Source: Myrica gale | Taxonomy: Eukaryota; Streptophyta; Magnoliopsida; Fagales; Myricaceae | Assembly: GCA_963930655.1 (NCBI GenBank) | Contig: OZ005618.1 | Span: forward strand, 4,424,001-4,488,000 | Direction of reading: 5' to 3' | Length of the DNA stretch: 64,000 bases | Shown here: in pieces, positions 24,584-35,176 of the stretch | How the letters are laid out: every line of letters begins with the position of its first letter | Position numbering within the stretch: the stretch's first letter is position 1 | Program-made: the position numbers and the translations under genes | Notes under the pieces: model-generated | Databases searched by the model: none | Seen by the model: only the letters and a program-made list of their open reading frames with translations | What the model was told of the DNA's origin: nothing

Positions 24584-25192
24584 CGGCTAGGTGTGCTTGA
24601 ATAAATAGCACGCCTTGGAGAAGTGTAGAGACCAAACAAAGAACCATTTTTCGGCCGGGTAAAACAAGGAACTCCTTCCTTGGTTTGCAGAAGAAGTTAT
24701 CTCATGGCTTGGAGATTATTGAAGCCCATAATATAACATCACAACCTCCCAAAGCAATAGTCCTCTGAGTAGCCCAGAAACTACCACAAAACCAACGCAA
24801 TCAAAAAGGAATAGCTGGACCACCCAGGGAGGGGCACTGAAAACCAATTAAATCCAACAAGGAAGTGGCCGATTAGTAAAAAAAAAAGTGGCAAGAATAG
24901 CGCAAAGCCCACGTGGCCTGAAAGCTCTGCGCCAAAGATCTCAAAGCACAGGAAGGAGAAGAGAGTGGTCTCTGTTGCTCATCAAGAGATGCGTAAGGAG
25001 GGTATTAATACTGAGGAAGGTGTTGGAGTAAAGATGGATTCTGTTAAGCAGAAAGTGAAGAATCTCATCAGGAGGCTGAATGAGGACGAGAGGTAAATGC
25101 TAGTAAATGTGGGTGCAGCAGTTCTCGTGTTAGTGGCATTTGGAGCATATGTCTACTATAGCCGTCTCTCCTCTGGACAAGCCGAAGACTAG
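24584..25192 (+). pseudogene. RTM2-like copy B, deleted remnant
   Basis: The upstream flank typical of the cluster (about 24584-24870, including CCTTGGAGAAGTGTAGAGACC) joins directly, near 24884, to the Lys/Glu-rich linker (matching KESGKK of copy A). TATA box, exon 1, intron, HSP20 domain and Pro-rich stretch are missing. The remaining linker and membrane-helix codons align with copy A but contain a TAA at 25094-25096 where A has CAA (Gln). The tail (VYYSR, then SSGQAED) ends at 25192 without any transposon insertion, so it gives the empty site for the MITE in copy A. Confidence 0.75.
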
Positions 25193-25977
25193 TTTTTACA
25201 TAGTACGTACATTATTTTCATATGGAAATGCACGTTTGTAACTGCCATTAGGCATAATTGCATCGAAAATATCTGTGGTATTGAAAAGTTATAAATAAGT
25301 CTTGGATGTAAGAAAAATGACAAATAGCTCAACGAGGTCGATATTCTATTAAAAATATGCTCATCTGTACACTCTCATCTCAAACGCTAATAATGCCTTA
25401 TTTGTAACTTAAATTTACGAAATGACCTATTTTTAATGGAATATCTATTTATTATTTTTCTTAACTCGAGGGCGTATTTGTAATTGTTCAATATCACAGG
25501 AACCTTGGGTGCAATTATACCTTATAATTATAACATTTAATGAGGTTACGGCTCTAATTATCTTGTTAGTATTGTATGATCCTTCATGTTTCTTATTAAT
25601 CTTCTTACTGCAGGCCAGAGATATATGGTTCATTGGTTTCACGAATAGCTTCTTAAACTATAAAAGATTTGATTCTGGAAAAGGGGTTGGGATCAACTAG
25701 TTGTTAATAGCATAAGGACAAATTTAAAGATTGCATTTTCCATATATACAATGTCAATTGCCCGCACTACAAGAAATATGGCATATAAATATTATAACGC
25801 ATGTCCTCCAAAGCATAGAAAGTTGTCAATAAATAAATAAATATATAGAGAGAGAGATGATGGCCCGAATTGATCAGGGTTCGTGGAGAATACCTCGTGG
25901 CTTAAAGTATTACCTACCACAAAATATAATTGTCACTAGAACAACCTTATTACGGCTAAAAAATCTGGGAATTAACC

Positions 25978-26221
25978 TGATAAGTTGGTTAGAGCATTGT
26001 GCTAAGGTCGCAGGTTCGAGATCTGCATGGGAATGAGAACTTTTGGTGAATGAGCTCTCATATTATCTGGGAGGAAAGTTCCTCGTGTTCATAAGGTAGG
26101 AGCTTTGACTTATTTTATAAGAGACATTTTTTGAGCTTTGAGCCTAGCGGAACAAAACCGTCCGGATTTCGGCCTAAAGTGGACAATATCTTGTCAAGCA
26201 GAGTCGGTCCCGGTCGTTACA
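25978..26221 (+). repeat. tRNA-Ile-like module plus right arm (unit B)
   Basis: Sister of the module at 22555-22784. The D-arm-like and T-arm-like halves of tRNA-Ile are present, the anticodon arm is deleted, and the arm ends in CGGTCGTTACA. Downstream to about 26410 the sequence matches the end of unit A. Confidence 0.65.
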
Positions 26222-26926
26222 AAAACCTTGTTGTAGGCTGTAGCTACGACTTTTGGGCATCGAATGGCGTTGGACACTGCGCAGCGAGCAGGTAGATATG
26301 AGACCTACCTTGTGCAAAAACGAGTTAGCGCATCGCGTCATTCTTCCCGCTTGTGCAAAATCCCACCAAAGGGGACGAAAAGCAAAAAAATAGTTGCTGA
26401 GAGAGTCTGGGAGGAGGCTTGTAGGAGGAGTAGAGGGGCCCTCCGCTCGAAACTGAGCACAGAAAGGGGGAGCGCGCTGGGATTTTTGGATGTCTAGAGG
26501 GAAGACAGAGCCTCTGTCTTTAGACTTTTGGTTTTAATTAAGACGTCATAGATAGCTAATTTGTAAGAATGTTTACTTAGAAAAGAAATCTGAAGACATG
26601 ATAAATTGCACCAACCTTCTTGGAAGATACGAGTTTCTCCTTTAAATGAACAATAAAAGAAAGGAACAAAAAACAACAGAAGATCCTTAATTGATGATCA
26701 TGATTTATGTAATCTAATCAATTACTTTATAATGGTCAAGAAAAGAAAAGGTTCAAAGCAAAAACTACAAGATTCCTGAACGACTGCAACTATACATGTG
26801 AATAAAGAAGACAACGTCATGTGAATCCAGCACACGAAAAAATCTAATTAGAAGTAATACAACAAAACATCTACCTTTTAAAAAGAAGATGTTCCAATAA
26901 TTATATCTTGACTATAAGACAATACC

Positions 26927-27125
26927 TGTAACGACCCAAGGACAAGCACTAGCCACATTTGTGCTTTGACTTCAAAATGACTAGTCAAGGTTGCTTTTGA
27001 AGCCCCTTAGATCATTATAAAGCCCAGTTCAACCTAGTAAGGTCCCAATGTGGGACTTGGCCCTTATAGAACTCATTTCTCATTCATTCTCCTCTCCCAC
27101 TCCATGTGGGATTCGGGGTATCACA
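26927..27125. mobile_element. 199-bp TRIM-like solo LTR
   Basis: It begins TGTAACGACCC and ends GGGGTATCACA, so it has TG...CA termini, and is flanked by a perfect 5-bp duplication ATACC (26922-26926 and 27126-27130). Size and ends fit a solo terminal repeat of a small non-autonomous LTR retrotransposon (TRIM class). No coding content. Confidence 0.85.
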
Positions 27126-27554
27126 ATACCTCTTACCTAACGAGTCATCGATTATAATTGATCTTCCCCTCTCCCTTGTAAACATTTTCTCTAGCACTAC
27201 TACTTTTCCACTTTTTTGGCATATACGTAGAGGCGTTTTCCCTTAAAAAAAAGAGTCAAGAAATGTATGTTAAATGAATAACCTACTGATCATGCATATC
27301 TTGGAGAAGTGTCGAGAATATAACAACTAACAAGGAAACGTTTTCCCTTCGTTTGCAGAAGAAGTTATCCCATGGAGGGGAGTACTAATAATAAATTGAA
27401 GCCCATTAAACTTCATCACCCAAAGCAATCGAAAAGAAATCGTCTACGCCCAGAAAACATCTCAATACCAATGCAATAAAAAAGGAATATAGAATATATA
27501 GATTCGTCTCATCGATGGGAACACGCAAAACCAACATCCAATAAGAAAAGCATC

Positions 27555-27562
27555 TATAAAAT
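27555..27562 (+). promoter_or_regulatory. TATA box of RTM2-like copy C
   Basis: TATAAAAT, 85 bases before the ATG of copy C, in the same context (followed by ACACATAACCGGCA) as the element of copy A. Confidence 0.6.
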
Positions 27563-27646
27563 GAACACATAACCGGCAAGTTTTTCACGTCCGAAACGTT
27601 TGATCTGCAGATACCACCAAAGAAACTCGATTGCGAAGCCGCAGAG

Positions 27647-29147
27647 ATGCCTATGTGGCGCATTTTCTTGACCCATCCCGTGGGTGAGGATTCTGAGCCA
27701 AAGTCAGAACGAAATGAAGGAGCAGCAGCTGATCACACTATCTTGCGGATGCCTATTTGGCGCAATATTCTTCCCTGGAGGTCGACCCGTCCCATGGATG
27801 AGGATTTCCAGCCAAAGTCAGAACGAAATGAAGGAGCAGCAGTTGACACTATCTTAATTCATCTTCCAGCTGGTAACGTACTTATATATACTCATCTAGT
27901 TCATCTATCTGTGTGGATTTGAGTTTTTTTTTTAAGATTTTGCATGCATTATTTATGCAGTTGTCTGAAGTATATATCCCGTTTCAAAGAGTAATCTGGC
28001 CCCAGGGGTGGCTTAAATTTAAATTTTTGCCTAAGGCCTCAACTCTGCATGTTGAGCCGCCCCTGTCTGGCCCTTAGAAAACTTTCATATATCTGTATGA
28101 CTTTAATTTTGTGGCTTCTGTTCTTCTTTTTGACTGGTTCTATGAGTGGTGTTAGTATATATATAGCAAGTTAATTTGCACTACAAAACCATTTGCCTGA
28201 TCATAGGCCTAAGGATCAAAGTTGAAATTAGCAACTGTAAGTAGATCGACTCCTTGTACCCTTTGCCTTTTTCAGGTTTTGTGAAGGAGCGAGTAAGAAT
28301 CACATATATTGACTCTACCCGTATGATAAGGGCTCAGGGAGAACGACCACTTGGAAACAATAGATGGAGCCGATTCAACCAAACTTATTCAGTTCCAGAA
28401 GATTGTGATGCGGAAAAAATTCAAACCAAGTTTGAACAGGGAATTCTCACCATAAAAATGCCCAAGAAGATCGTGGAACAAGTTGCCCAAGAAGTCCCAA
28501 GAACTGATCTGCCTTTGCCCCCTCCCCCGCCAGCGCCTCTAGAGGAGATTTCTCCCGAGCGGCCTACTTCAAATTATGGGGTTGAAAAACAAAGGGAGGA
28601 GAAGTTACCTCAGCCTCAGATTCTCAAAGGAGTCACCACCGAGACAAAAGTACTGCAAAGCGCTACGGAAGACACTCCTCCGGAAGCAAGTACTTCTACT
28701 GCCCCAGAGTACGAAAGACGAAGGGTTGTAGAGATTGGTCAGTCTGAGCGCCAGCCAGCCGAAGCCACCACCGAGGAAGCACAAAAGGGTCTACATATAG
28801 CTCTTCCAAAAGCTGCTTCAACGATAGATGTACAAAAGCCAATTGACAAAACGAGTATGAAGTCGGCCTCTGAGGATCCCGGAGCAACTTATACGCTAGT
28901 TGGAATGTCCGGGCCTGAACATCCCCGAGCAACTTATACTGCCATAGAGTACGAAAGACGAAGGGTTGTAGAGATTGGTCAGTCTAATTGGCACCCTCCG
29001 GAAGCCACCCAAAAATCCAAGAGGCTGAATGAAGAGGAGAGGCAGATGCTGGTAAATGTGGGTGCAGCAGTTCTCGTGATACTTGCAATTGGAGCATGTG
29101 TCTACTATAGCCATCGCTCCTCTGGTTCTGGGCAAGCCGAAGACTAG
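27647..29147 (+). CDS. RTM2-like: RTM2-like HSP20-membrane protein, copy C (complete)
   Basis: Two exons, 27647-27872 and 28276-29147, with GT-AG intron; together 365 residues. Exon 1 holds an in-frame duplication: residues 1-34 and 35 onward both start MP(M/I)WR and contain PKSERNEGAA. The HSP20 domain spans about 52-145 (DTILIHLPAG, FVKERVRITY, TYSVPEDCD, GILTIKMPKK). A Pro-rich stretch (LPLPPPPPAPLEE) and a linker follow, in which EYERRRVVEIGQS occurs twice. One membrane helix near the end (MLVNVGAAVLVILAIGACVYY) leaves a short tail (SHRSSGSGQAED). Small-HSP proteins with a C-terminal membrane anchor are the RTM2 type; in Arabidopsis RTM2 acts with other RTM proteins in phloem against long-distance potyvirus movement. 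The function here is inferred by family only. This is the only full-length open copy of the cluster. Promoter TATA at 27555. Confidence 0.88.
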
Positions 29148-29384
29148 TAGTTGTTATAGTTCCTTCCGTATGTAAATGCAAGCTTGTATTTGTGATTATA
29201 ACACATAGGAAGGCAATGCTTTGAAAAGAAGAGAATGGGATTGCACCAATACTAATTGGTTAATCGGAAAGTGTGCCTGCAGCCTAAACTATATACAAAG
29301 GTCCTCAGCTTATAGGGAAAAAAAATTTGTGACGGATTTATACATTGTATAATATGTCACCCATTTGGCGTGCTCGTTTATTTT

Positions 29385-29615
29385 GGGTATGGATTCCCTC
29401 CGAAGGAGAGATTTCCAAAAGCTACCAAAGGCATGATTCAGATTAAAAAAGAAACAAATCAACGGTTAAAATATGTCCAAATCATTTAATGAAAAAAGAC
29501 TAAAAATTGCTTGTTCTATTCATTAAATGAGGTGTACTTATCATAACCGTTGATTTATTTCTTTTTTAATCTGGACCATGCCTTTGGTAGCCTTTGAGAT
29601 TCCCTCCTCCGTTCC
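29385..29615. mobile_element. Mutator-like miniature element downstream of copy C
   Basis: A 231-bp insert with long imperfect inverted arms (CTACCAAAGGCATG on the left, CATGCCTTTGGTAG on the right) is flanked by a perfect 10-bp repeat CGTTTATTTT (29375-29384 and 29616-29625). Target duplications of 9-10 bp and long arms point to the Mutator-like class. The related flank of unit E (about 37390-37450) lacks the insert. Confidence 0.85.
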
Positions 29616-29875
29616 CGTTTATTTTTACCTATTGCAAATCATAGACAGTCACGACCCGATATCATCCAAGACCCGAAGAAACTTCAAGCATCTAGATTTT
29701 TTTTTTGTTTATTTGTCTGAGCTAAGCATCTAGGTTTTAACAAATACTTACTTTAGAGTAGCCTCTAGATAGCTCAATGGTTTTCAGGGTCTGACTTTTA
29801 CAGATCGACACTAGAGGTACTTCAGAACTTCACTCGTTTAAAATGCAATGTCCACAGGAACGCTCATGCCGACTG

Positions 29876-30847
29876 AGAATGCAATGTCAGAAACCCAAGA
29901 TATTTTTAATGCTATGCATTTGATAGAAACTACAAAAGAACTTATCCAAAAGTTGAAAGAAGATGGTTGAGAAACTTTTCTTGAGAATGTGAAATCATTT
30001 TTGTGAAAGGTTTGTATTGAAATTCCTGATATGACTGCTCTGTACACATTGGAATATCGAGGTCATCTTCTAATAAAACAGATTGCACAACATTGGCGCA
30101 TCATTATCGAATTGACATATTTATGGCTGCAATAGAATCTCAGTTACAAGAGATGAACACAACAGATTAATGAGAAAACAATAAAACTTATTATTCTTAG
30201 CTCAAGTTTAGATCCCAAAAATGCATATAAATCCTTCAAATGATATTTGTAGCCTTATTGGTAACTTTTATCTTTAGAATTTTATGGAGCATAAAAGAAT
30301 TCATTTGAGATTCTAATTGCGCGCAACATTTTGAGCTCGATGTGCCTCATCATCCCATCTATCATTTCTGAGTTATGTCAAAAGTGAGCTGAAACAAAAA
30401 AAAGTTAAATATCTACTATTTAATTAACAGATTGATTCGTCGTATGTTAACACTTCCATTGTAAGTAAAAACTATAGAGTAAGCTTTTTCAGCTATGAAT
30501 ATTGTCAAAACAAGACTTCGCAACAAGATAAAGATGAATTCATTGCAGATTCTTTAGTTATTTACATTATTTTTTTTCTAAGCTTTAGTTATTTACATTA
30601 AAAAAATAAATTGTTACAACTTTTAACACAAAAATATTTATAGATGACTTTTATTCTCTAAAACATAACCGAGCTCAGTTATGATATATAGAAGATTCAT
30701 AGGTTTCGTGTATTTAGCTTTGTGATGTATCCAAATTAAAGTTGTTATAAAATATTCATAAATGAAATTATATTTTTTATTATATTTAAATAATAATATT
30801 AAATTAGTTCGGCCTCCAAAAAAAAATATCCTCACTCCACCACGGCT
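29876..30847 (+). pseudogene. Remnant of a hAT transposase (TTF-zinc-finger/DUF4371 type)
   Basis: Broken frames read ETQDIFNAMHLIETTKELIQ (about 29890-29950), then IPDMTALYTLEYRGHLL, LIILSSSLDPKNAYKSF and finally AFSAMNIVKTRLRNK near 30490-30530. This order (scaffold region, then C-terminal dimerisation domain) is that of autonomous plant hAT transposases. Several codons became stops, for example TGA after KLKEDG where a Trp is usual in the family. The right end (about 30820-30847, CTCACTCCACCACGGCTG) looks like a decayed form of the CTCCGCCACTG terminus of the hAT elements nearby. The left terminus is not recognisable. Confidence 0.65.
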
Positions 30848-31049
30848 GTGCACTTAATAAATAGCCTAGTACTGATTCACGCCTCGGAGAAGTGTAGAGA
30901 CCAAACAAAGAACCACTTTTTTGGCCGGGTAAACAAGGAACTCCTTCCTTGATGGCTTGGAGAATATTATTGAAGCTCATAATTTAACAACACAACCCCC
31001 CAAAGCAATCGAAAAGGAATAATCCTGCGACTAGCCCAGAAACTATATG

Positions 31050-31057
31050 TATAAAAG
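31050..31057 (+). promoter_or_regulatory. TATA box of RTM2-like copy D
   Basis: TATAAAAG, 99 bases before the ATG of copy D, followed by GGACACAGAACCG as in copy A. Confidence 0.6.
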
Positions 31058-31155
31058 GGACACAGAACCGATCGACAGCTTTTTCCCATTCAGAACGTTC
31101 GATCTGCAGTCTGCAGGTACAATCAAAGAAGTCGATTGCAAATTAAGCAGCGGAA

Positions 31156-32027
31156 ATGTCTACGAGGCAACATCCCGGGAAACTCAGTACTGCCACCTTC
31201 CCACAATCAGAGAACTCGATTGCATATGAGGATTTCAAGCCAAATATAGAAAGAAAGGAAGAAGCAGCAGCTTACATTGCATTATTACATCTTCCTGCAG
31301 GTAGCATATCTATCTTATTCAAAATTTGTATGCTTTCTTCCTTTTGTACGATTTTTTGTATGCACTCACACAATTTTCTAAGGTATAATATTATATCCAG
31401 TTCCATCTGGGCCCTGGCCCCAAGCGCGGCTTAAGGGTAGGGTGCCTAAGGCCTCAACTCACAATGAGCCGCCCGTCTGGCCCTTAGAAACTTTATCTGT
31501 ATGACTTTGATTTTGTGGCTTCTGTTCTTCTTTTTGGCTGGTTCTGTAAGTGGTGCTGTTAGTATATATATATACATATATATAGCAATTTTGCACTTGA
31601 AACCATTTGCCTGATCATATATATATAGGCCTAAAGGATCAAAGTTGAAATGGGCAACTGTAGGTAAGTACATCGAGTACTCCTTCAACCAGCCTTTGCC
31701 TTTTCAGGTTTTGTAAAGGAGCAAATAAGAATCATATATTTCAACCCTACTCATACGATAAGGGTTAAGGGAGAGCGAACACTTGAAAACAATAGAAGGA
31801 GCCGATTCGACGCATTTTGTTTAGTTCCAGAAAATTGTGATACGGAAAAAATGCAAGGCAAGTTTGAACAGGGAATTCTCACTATTACAATGCCCATAAA
31901 GACTGCGCTGGATTCTGCTAAGCAGAAAGCTGTGAAGAATCTGGCCGGGAGGCAGATGCTGGTAAATGTGGGTGCAGCAGTTCTCGTGATAGTGGCAATT
32001 GGAGCATATGTCTCCTACTATATATAG
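31156..32027 (+). CDS. RTM2-like: RTM2-like HSP20-membrane protein, copy D (short form without linker)
   Basis: Exon 1 is 31156-31300, intron 31301-31707, exon 2 31708-32027, stop TAG at 32025-32027; 154 residues, fully open. The N-terminus resembles copy A (STRQHPGKL). The HSP20 part runs to GILTITMPIK and is followed after about 20 residues (TALDSAKQKAVKNLAG) by the membrane helix RQMLVNVGAAVLVIVAIGAY and the end VSYYI. The Pro-rich stretch and the long charged linker of copies A and C are missing by one in-frame deletion, and the last residues differ because a TATATA expansion creates an earlier stop. The intact frame after such a deletion suggests the product could be made: an almost bare HSP20 domain on a membrane anchor. 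The HSP20 section has drifted more than in C (FDAFCLVPENCD for FNQTYSVPEDCD), so a pseudogene that kept its frame by chance is the alternative. Confidence 0.7.
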
Positions 32028-32608
32028 CCGTCGCTCCTGATCCGGACAAGCCGAAGACTAGTTGTTACATAGTACTTTATTTTCATATGGCTATGCACGT
32101 TTATATTTGTAATTAGTCACAATTGCATGTAAAGTCCATGTAGTATTTAAAACTTACAAATAAGCCTCTGATGTAAGAAAAATTAATGGCAAATAGCTCC
32201 ATGACATCGATATTCCATTATAAACAGATCCCTTCCTACACTCTCATGATCTCAAACGCTATAACTATGGCTTATTTGTAACTTGATCATTGTACAGATG
32301 AATCTATTTTTAACTGAATATCGGCCTCAGCGGGCACCTATTTATTGTTTTTCTTACCCGGCCAGGAGCGCGCTTATTTACAATTTTCTAATACCACAGA
32401 AACTTTATGTGCAATTACACCTTCTAATTATAACGCTTAATAAGAAGGATCGGTTCAAAATGTTACTTATCTAATCTTGTTAGTAATTATGATCCTCCAT
32501 ATTTCTTATTAATTGATTTTATAATATTGTATAGCTTTTTAAACTATAAAAGATTTGATTCTGGAAAAGGGTTTGGGTCAACTAGTTGTTAATAGCAGAA
32601 GGACCTAG

Positions 32609-32611
<3 letters not shown>

Positions 32612-32645
<34 letters not shown>
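32612..32645. repeat. (AT)n microsatellite
   Basis: About 17 AT units lie in the 3' flank of unit D, at a place where units A and B have only a few. Confidence 0.9.
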
Positions 32646-32647
<2 letters not shown>

Positions 32648-33020
32648 TATAAACAATTTTTCCCCTTCTTGGCTGCGGGAGTTCAGAATTTCAGAATTTA
32701 AAGATTGTCTTTGCCATACAATGTCACTTGCCCGCACTGCAAGAAATATGGCCGATAATGTTGATAAAGTACGTCCTCCAAAGTATAGAAAGTCGTCAAT
32801 AAATACATATAGAGATGATGGCCTGTGGTCAAGAGGTTCGTTGAGAATACCTTGTGACTAAAAGAATTATAACCTACCACAAAATATAATTGTCACTAGA
32901 ACAACCTTATTACGACTAAAAAAAATTGTAGTGTTGGTAAATAACTTATATTTTGGTCCTTAATTTGTTTGATCATATGCCATTTTTGTCTCTAAAAATC
33001 GATCTTTTAATTGACCAAAC

Positions 33021-33448
33021 TGTAACGACTTAAACTTTGCTTGGCAAGATATTTGTCTGCTTTGGGCCGAAACTCGCACAATAATCTTGTTTCTCTAGGC
33101 TTAAAGCCTAGAAAAAGGTCTCTTGCAAAGTAAATCTACTTAAGGTCCTACCTTATAAATACTAGGAACTTCTCCCTCCCAGGCAATGTAGGATCCTATT
33201 CAGTTGGTTAGAGCGTACGTCGTGCTAATAACGCGACGGTCATAGGTTTGAGATATGCATGGGGAATGAGAACTTGGTGAATAGGATCTTACATTGTCTG
33301 TGAGGAAAAGTTCCTGATGTTCATAAGGTAGGACCTTGGACTTACTCAGAAGAGACATTTTCTGGGCTTTGAGCCTAGAGGAACAAAACCGTGCGGATTT
33401 CAACCCAAAGCACACAATATCTTGTGAAGCAAAGTCGGAGTTGTTACA
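33021..33448. mobile_element. Inverted-repeat element with a tRNA-Ile(AAU)-like centre
   Basis: Left arm 33021-33202 starts TGTAACGACT and ends CCTATTCA; right arm 33278-33448 starts TGAATAGGATC and ends GTTGTTACA. The arms are reverse complements over nearly their whole length with scattered differences. The 75-base centre (33203-33277) matches eukaryotic tRNA-Ile(AAU): GTTGGTTAGAGCG, then TCGTGCTAATAACGCGA with an intact 5-bp anticodon stem and loop CTAATAA, then a T-arm-like GGTTTGAGA. An extra TACG lies before the anticodon stem, the T-stem no longer pairs well and no acceptor stem forms, so it is not a working tRNA. Half-copies occur at 22555-22784, 25978-26221 (right arm) and 34745-34848 (left arm). 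Confidence 0.75.
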
Positions 33449-34744
33449 CAAGCCTTGTTGTACCTACCGACTTGTGGGCAACGAATGGAGTTTGACACAA
33501 CAAGCAGGTAGATATATATGAGCTTCCTTACGTACACAAACCTTGTTGTAGCTATGACTTGTGGGCAACGAATGGAGTTTGTGTAATAGCTCGAACCGTA
33601 AAGTCTTCTAGCGTTGTCTTATAGTAATAGACACTGCTGTTAAACTGAGGTTACGGTTAGTAGATGAATCATTAAAACAAGAGGATTCTAAGTACTAAAC
33701 ATAATCAAGACAATTTATTCATACATTTATAACACAAGAGTATTAATTCTCCCGTCTATGTACAAACTACAAAACAGGGCAAAATTTTATTATGTACAAA
33801 CTACACAGGTCTTGATCATAAAGTCTCCTACTCTTCTTCATCATTATCGTTGATGAAGATAAAGCCAGGAGACCCTTGCCGAATCCATTTATGGATACTT
33901 TCTACAATGATGTCTAGGTTCTCGGCAACCCAAACTCGTACTACCAGCTTTAAGACTAAGACTCCATGAGACAATTTAACAAACATGATGAGTCCAAATG
34001 ATTTAGTAAAACAAGTGTTTAATACCACATGAAGCAGATAACATGAATAAGATATTGAAGAAACCAATTTATCAATCCAACAACATAATGGAAGATGAAA
34101 GAAAGGAAAAGACTCAGAATAAAGATAATCCTTCCAAATTTTAACCACCATCTTTCGGCATCACTCTCAGAGTGAAATATACGTCCTTTCTTAGAATTAT
34201 TTAGCGTACGTTCGGAACTACTCCTAACCCTACTCGATCCACTGGAGTAAGTACTGTTAGGATACCACAATTTATGGTCTACATCCTCTGTGCACAGCAT
34301 TACGTGATATGTCATACCTTAACCATTAAACTTCTCTTGAAAATCATATTTTTTTAAATAGAATACAATTGACATTTTTAAAAGAAAAGGATAAGTATTT
34401 TGAAGAAAATAACACCTCGATTCAAAGTTAATACCAAATTAACATCCATTTAGAAATAATGAATATTTTGATATAACCAAAATGACAAAGTTTAAAATAA
34501 CAAAGAACCTTTCAAAAGAATATTTCCAAGCATTGAAAACTTAGAAACTCGTCGTCCAAAGTATATAAAGTCGTCAGATAAATACATATAGAGATGATGG
34601 CCCGTGCTTAAGAGGTTCGTTGAGAATGCCTCGTGACTAAAAGTATTACCTACCACAAAAATATAATTGTCACTAGAACAACCTTAATATTACAACTAAA
34701 AGAAATCTGTTGGTAAATAATTTATACATTCGTCCTTAATCTGT
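33449..34744. other. Spacer after unit D
   Basis: It contains a short direct repeat: the phrase ACACAA(G/A)CCTTGTTGTA...GGGCAACGAATGGAGTTT occurs at about 33445-33494 and again at 33535-33582. The rest is AT-rich with no convincing exon. From about 34560 to 34744 it repeats the 3' flank of unit D (32780-32940). Confidence 0.5.
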
Positions 34745-34848
34745 TTGTAAACGACTAGACTTTGTTTGGCAAGATATTGTCCGCTTTGGGCAGAAACCGC
34801 ACGGTTTTGTTTCTCTAGGCTCAAAGCCTAGAAAAAAGGTTTCTTGCA
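34745..34848 (+). repeat. Left-arm-only copy of the inverted-repeat element
   Basis: The segment TGTAAACGACTAGACTTTG through AGCCTAGAAAAAAGG matches the first 100 bases of the left arm at 33021. It stops before the tRNA-like centre. Confidence 0.6.
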
Positions 34849-34869
34849 CAAGCGAACACATCAGTTGAT

Positions 34870-35162
34870 TCTCTGCTTCTTTTTGAGGATGTCACTAGGG
34901 AGGAACAGCGGCCTTGTTGGAAGATTGGTGACATTGTCCCCCTTCTGCGTGCTCAGTTTGGTCTCCATCCCGAATGGTCTTTGTGCTGGATTTCTCCTAG
35001 GCTCAACAACCAGGCGCACTTGCTAGCGCAGTGGGCTGCAAGAACCCATATCTCGGGCTCGTTTGATTTTAGTCGTGTCCCTTTGCATATTTTGCTGTGT
35101 GATTTGAACTATTTCCCTTAGTGGGAGGTTTTTAATAAATTGCTTTATTCAGAAAAAAAAAC
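34870..35162 (+). mobile_element. 5'-truncated LINE tail, first of two at one site
   Basis: The fragment reads in one frame like the RNase-H end of a plant LINE (EEQRPCWKIGDIV, then LNNQAHLLAQWAA) and ends in a 3' tail with an A-run at 35152-35161. It is flanked by the 14-bp repeat ACACATCAGTTGAT (34856-34869 and 35163-35176), a typical LINE target duplication. Confidence 0.8.
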
Positions 35163-35176
35163 ACACATCAGTTGAT

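Noticed and set aside
23740..24600. Possible further transposon between the upstream repeats and copy B
   Set aside because: The sequence has purine runs and A-tracts, but I found no paired ends or target duplication, so I do not annotate it.
26264..26497. 77-codon frame with basic composition after unit B
   Set aside because: Lies in the repeated 3' flank of the units; the same segment in unit A is not open.
33203..33277. Functional tRNA-Ile(AAU) gene
   Set aside because: The anticodon arm is perfect, but a 4-base insertion precedes it, the T-stem is mispaired and the acceptor stem is missing.
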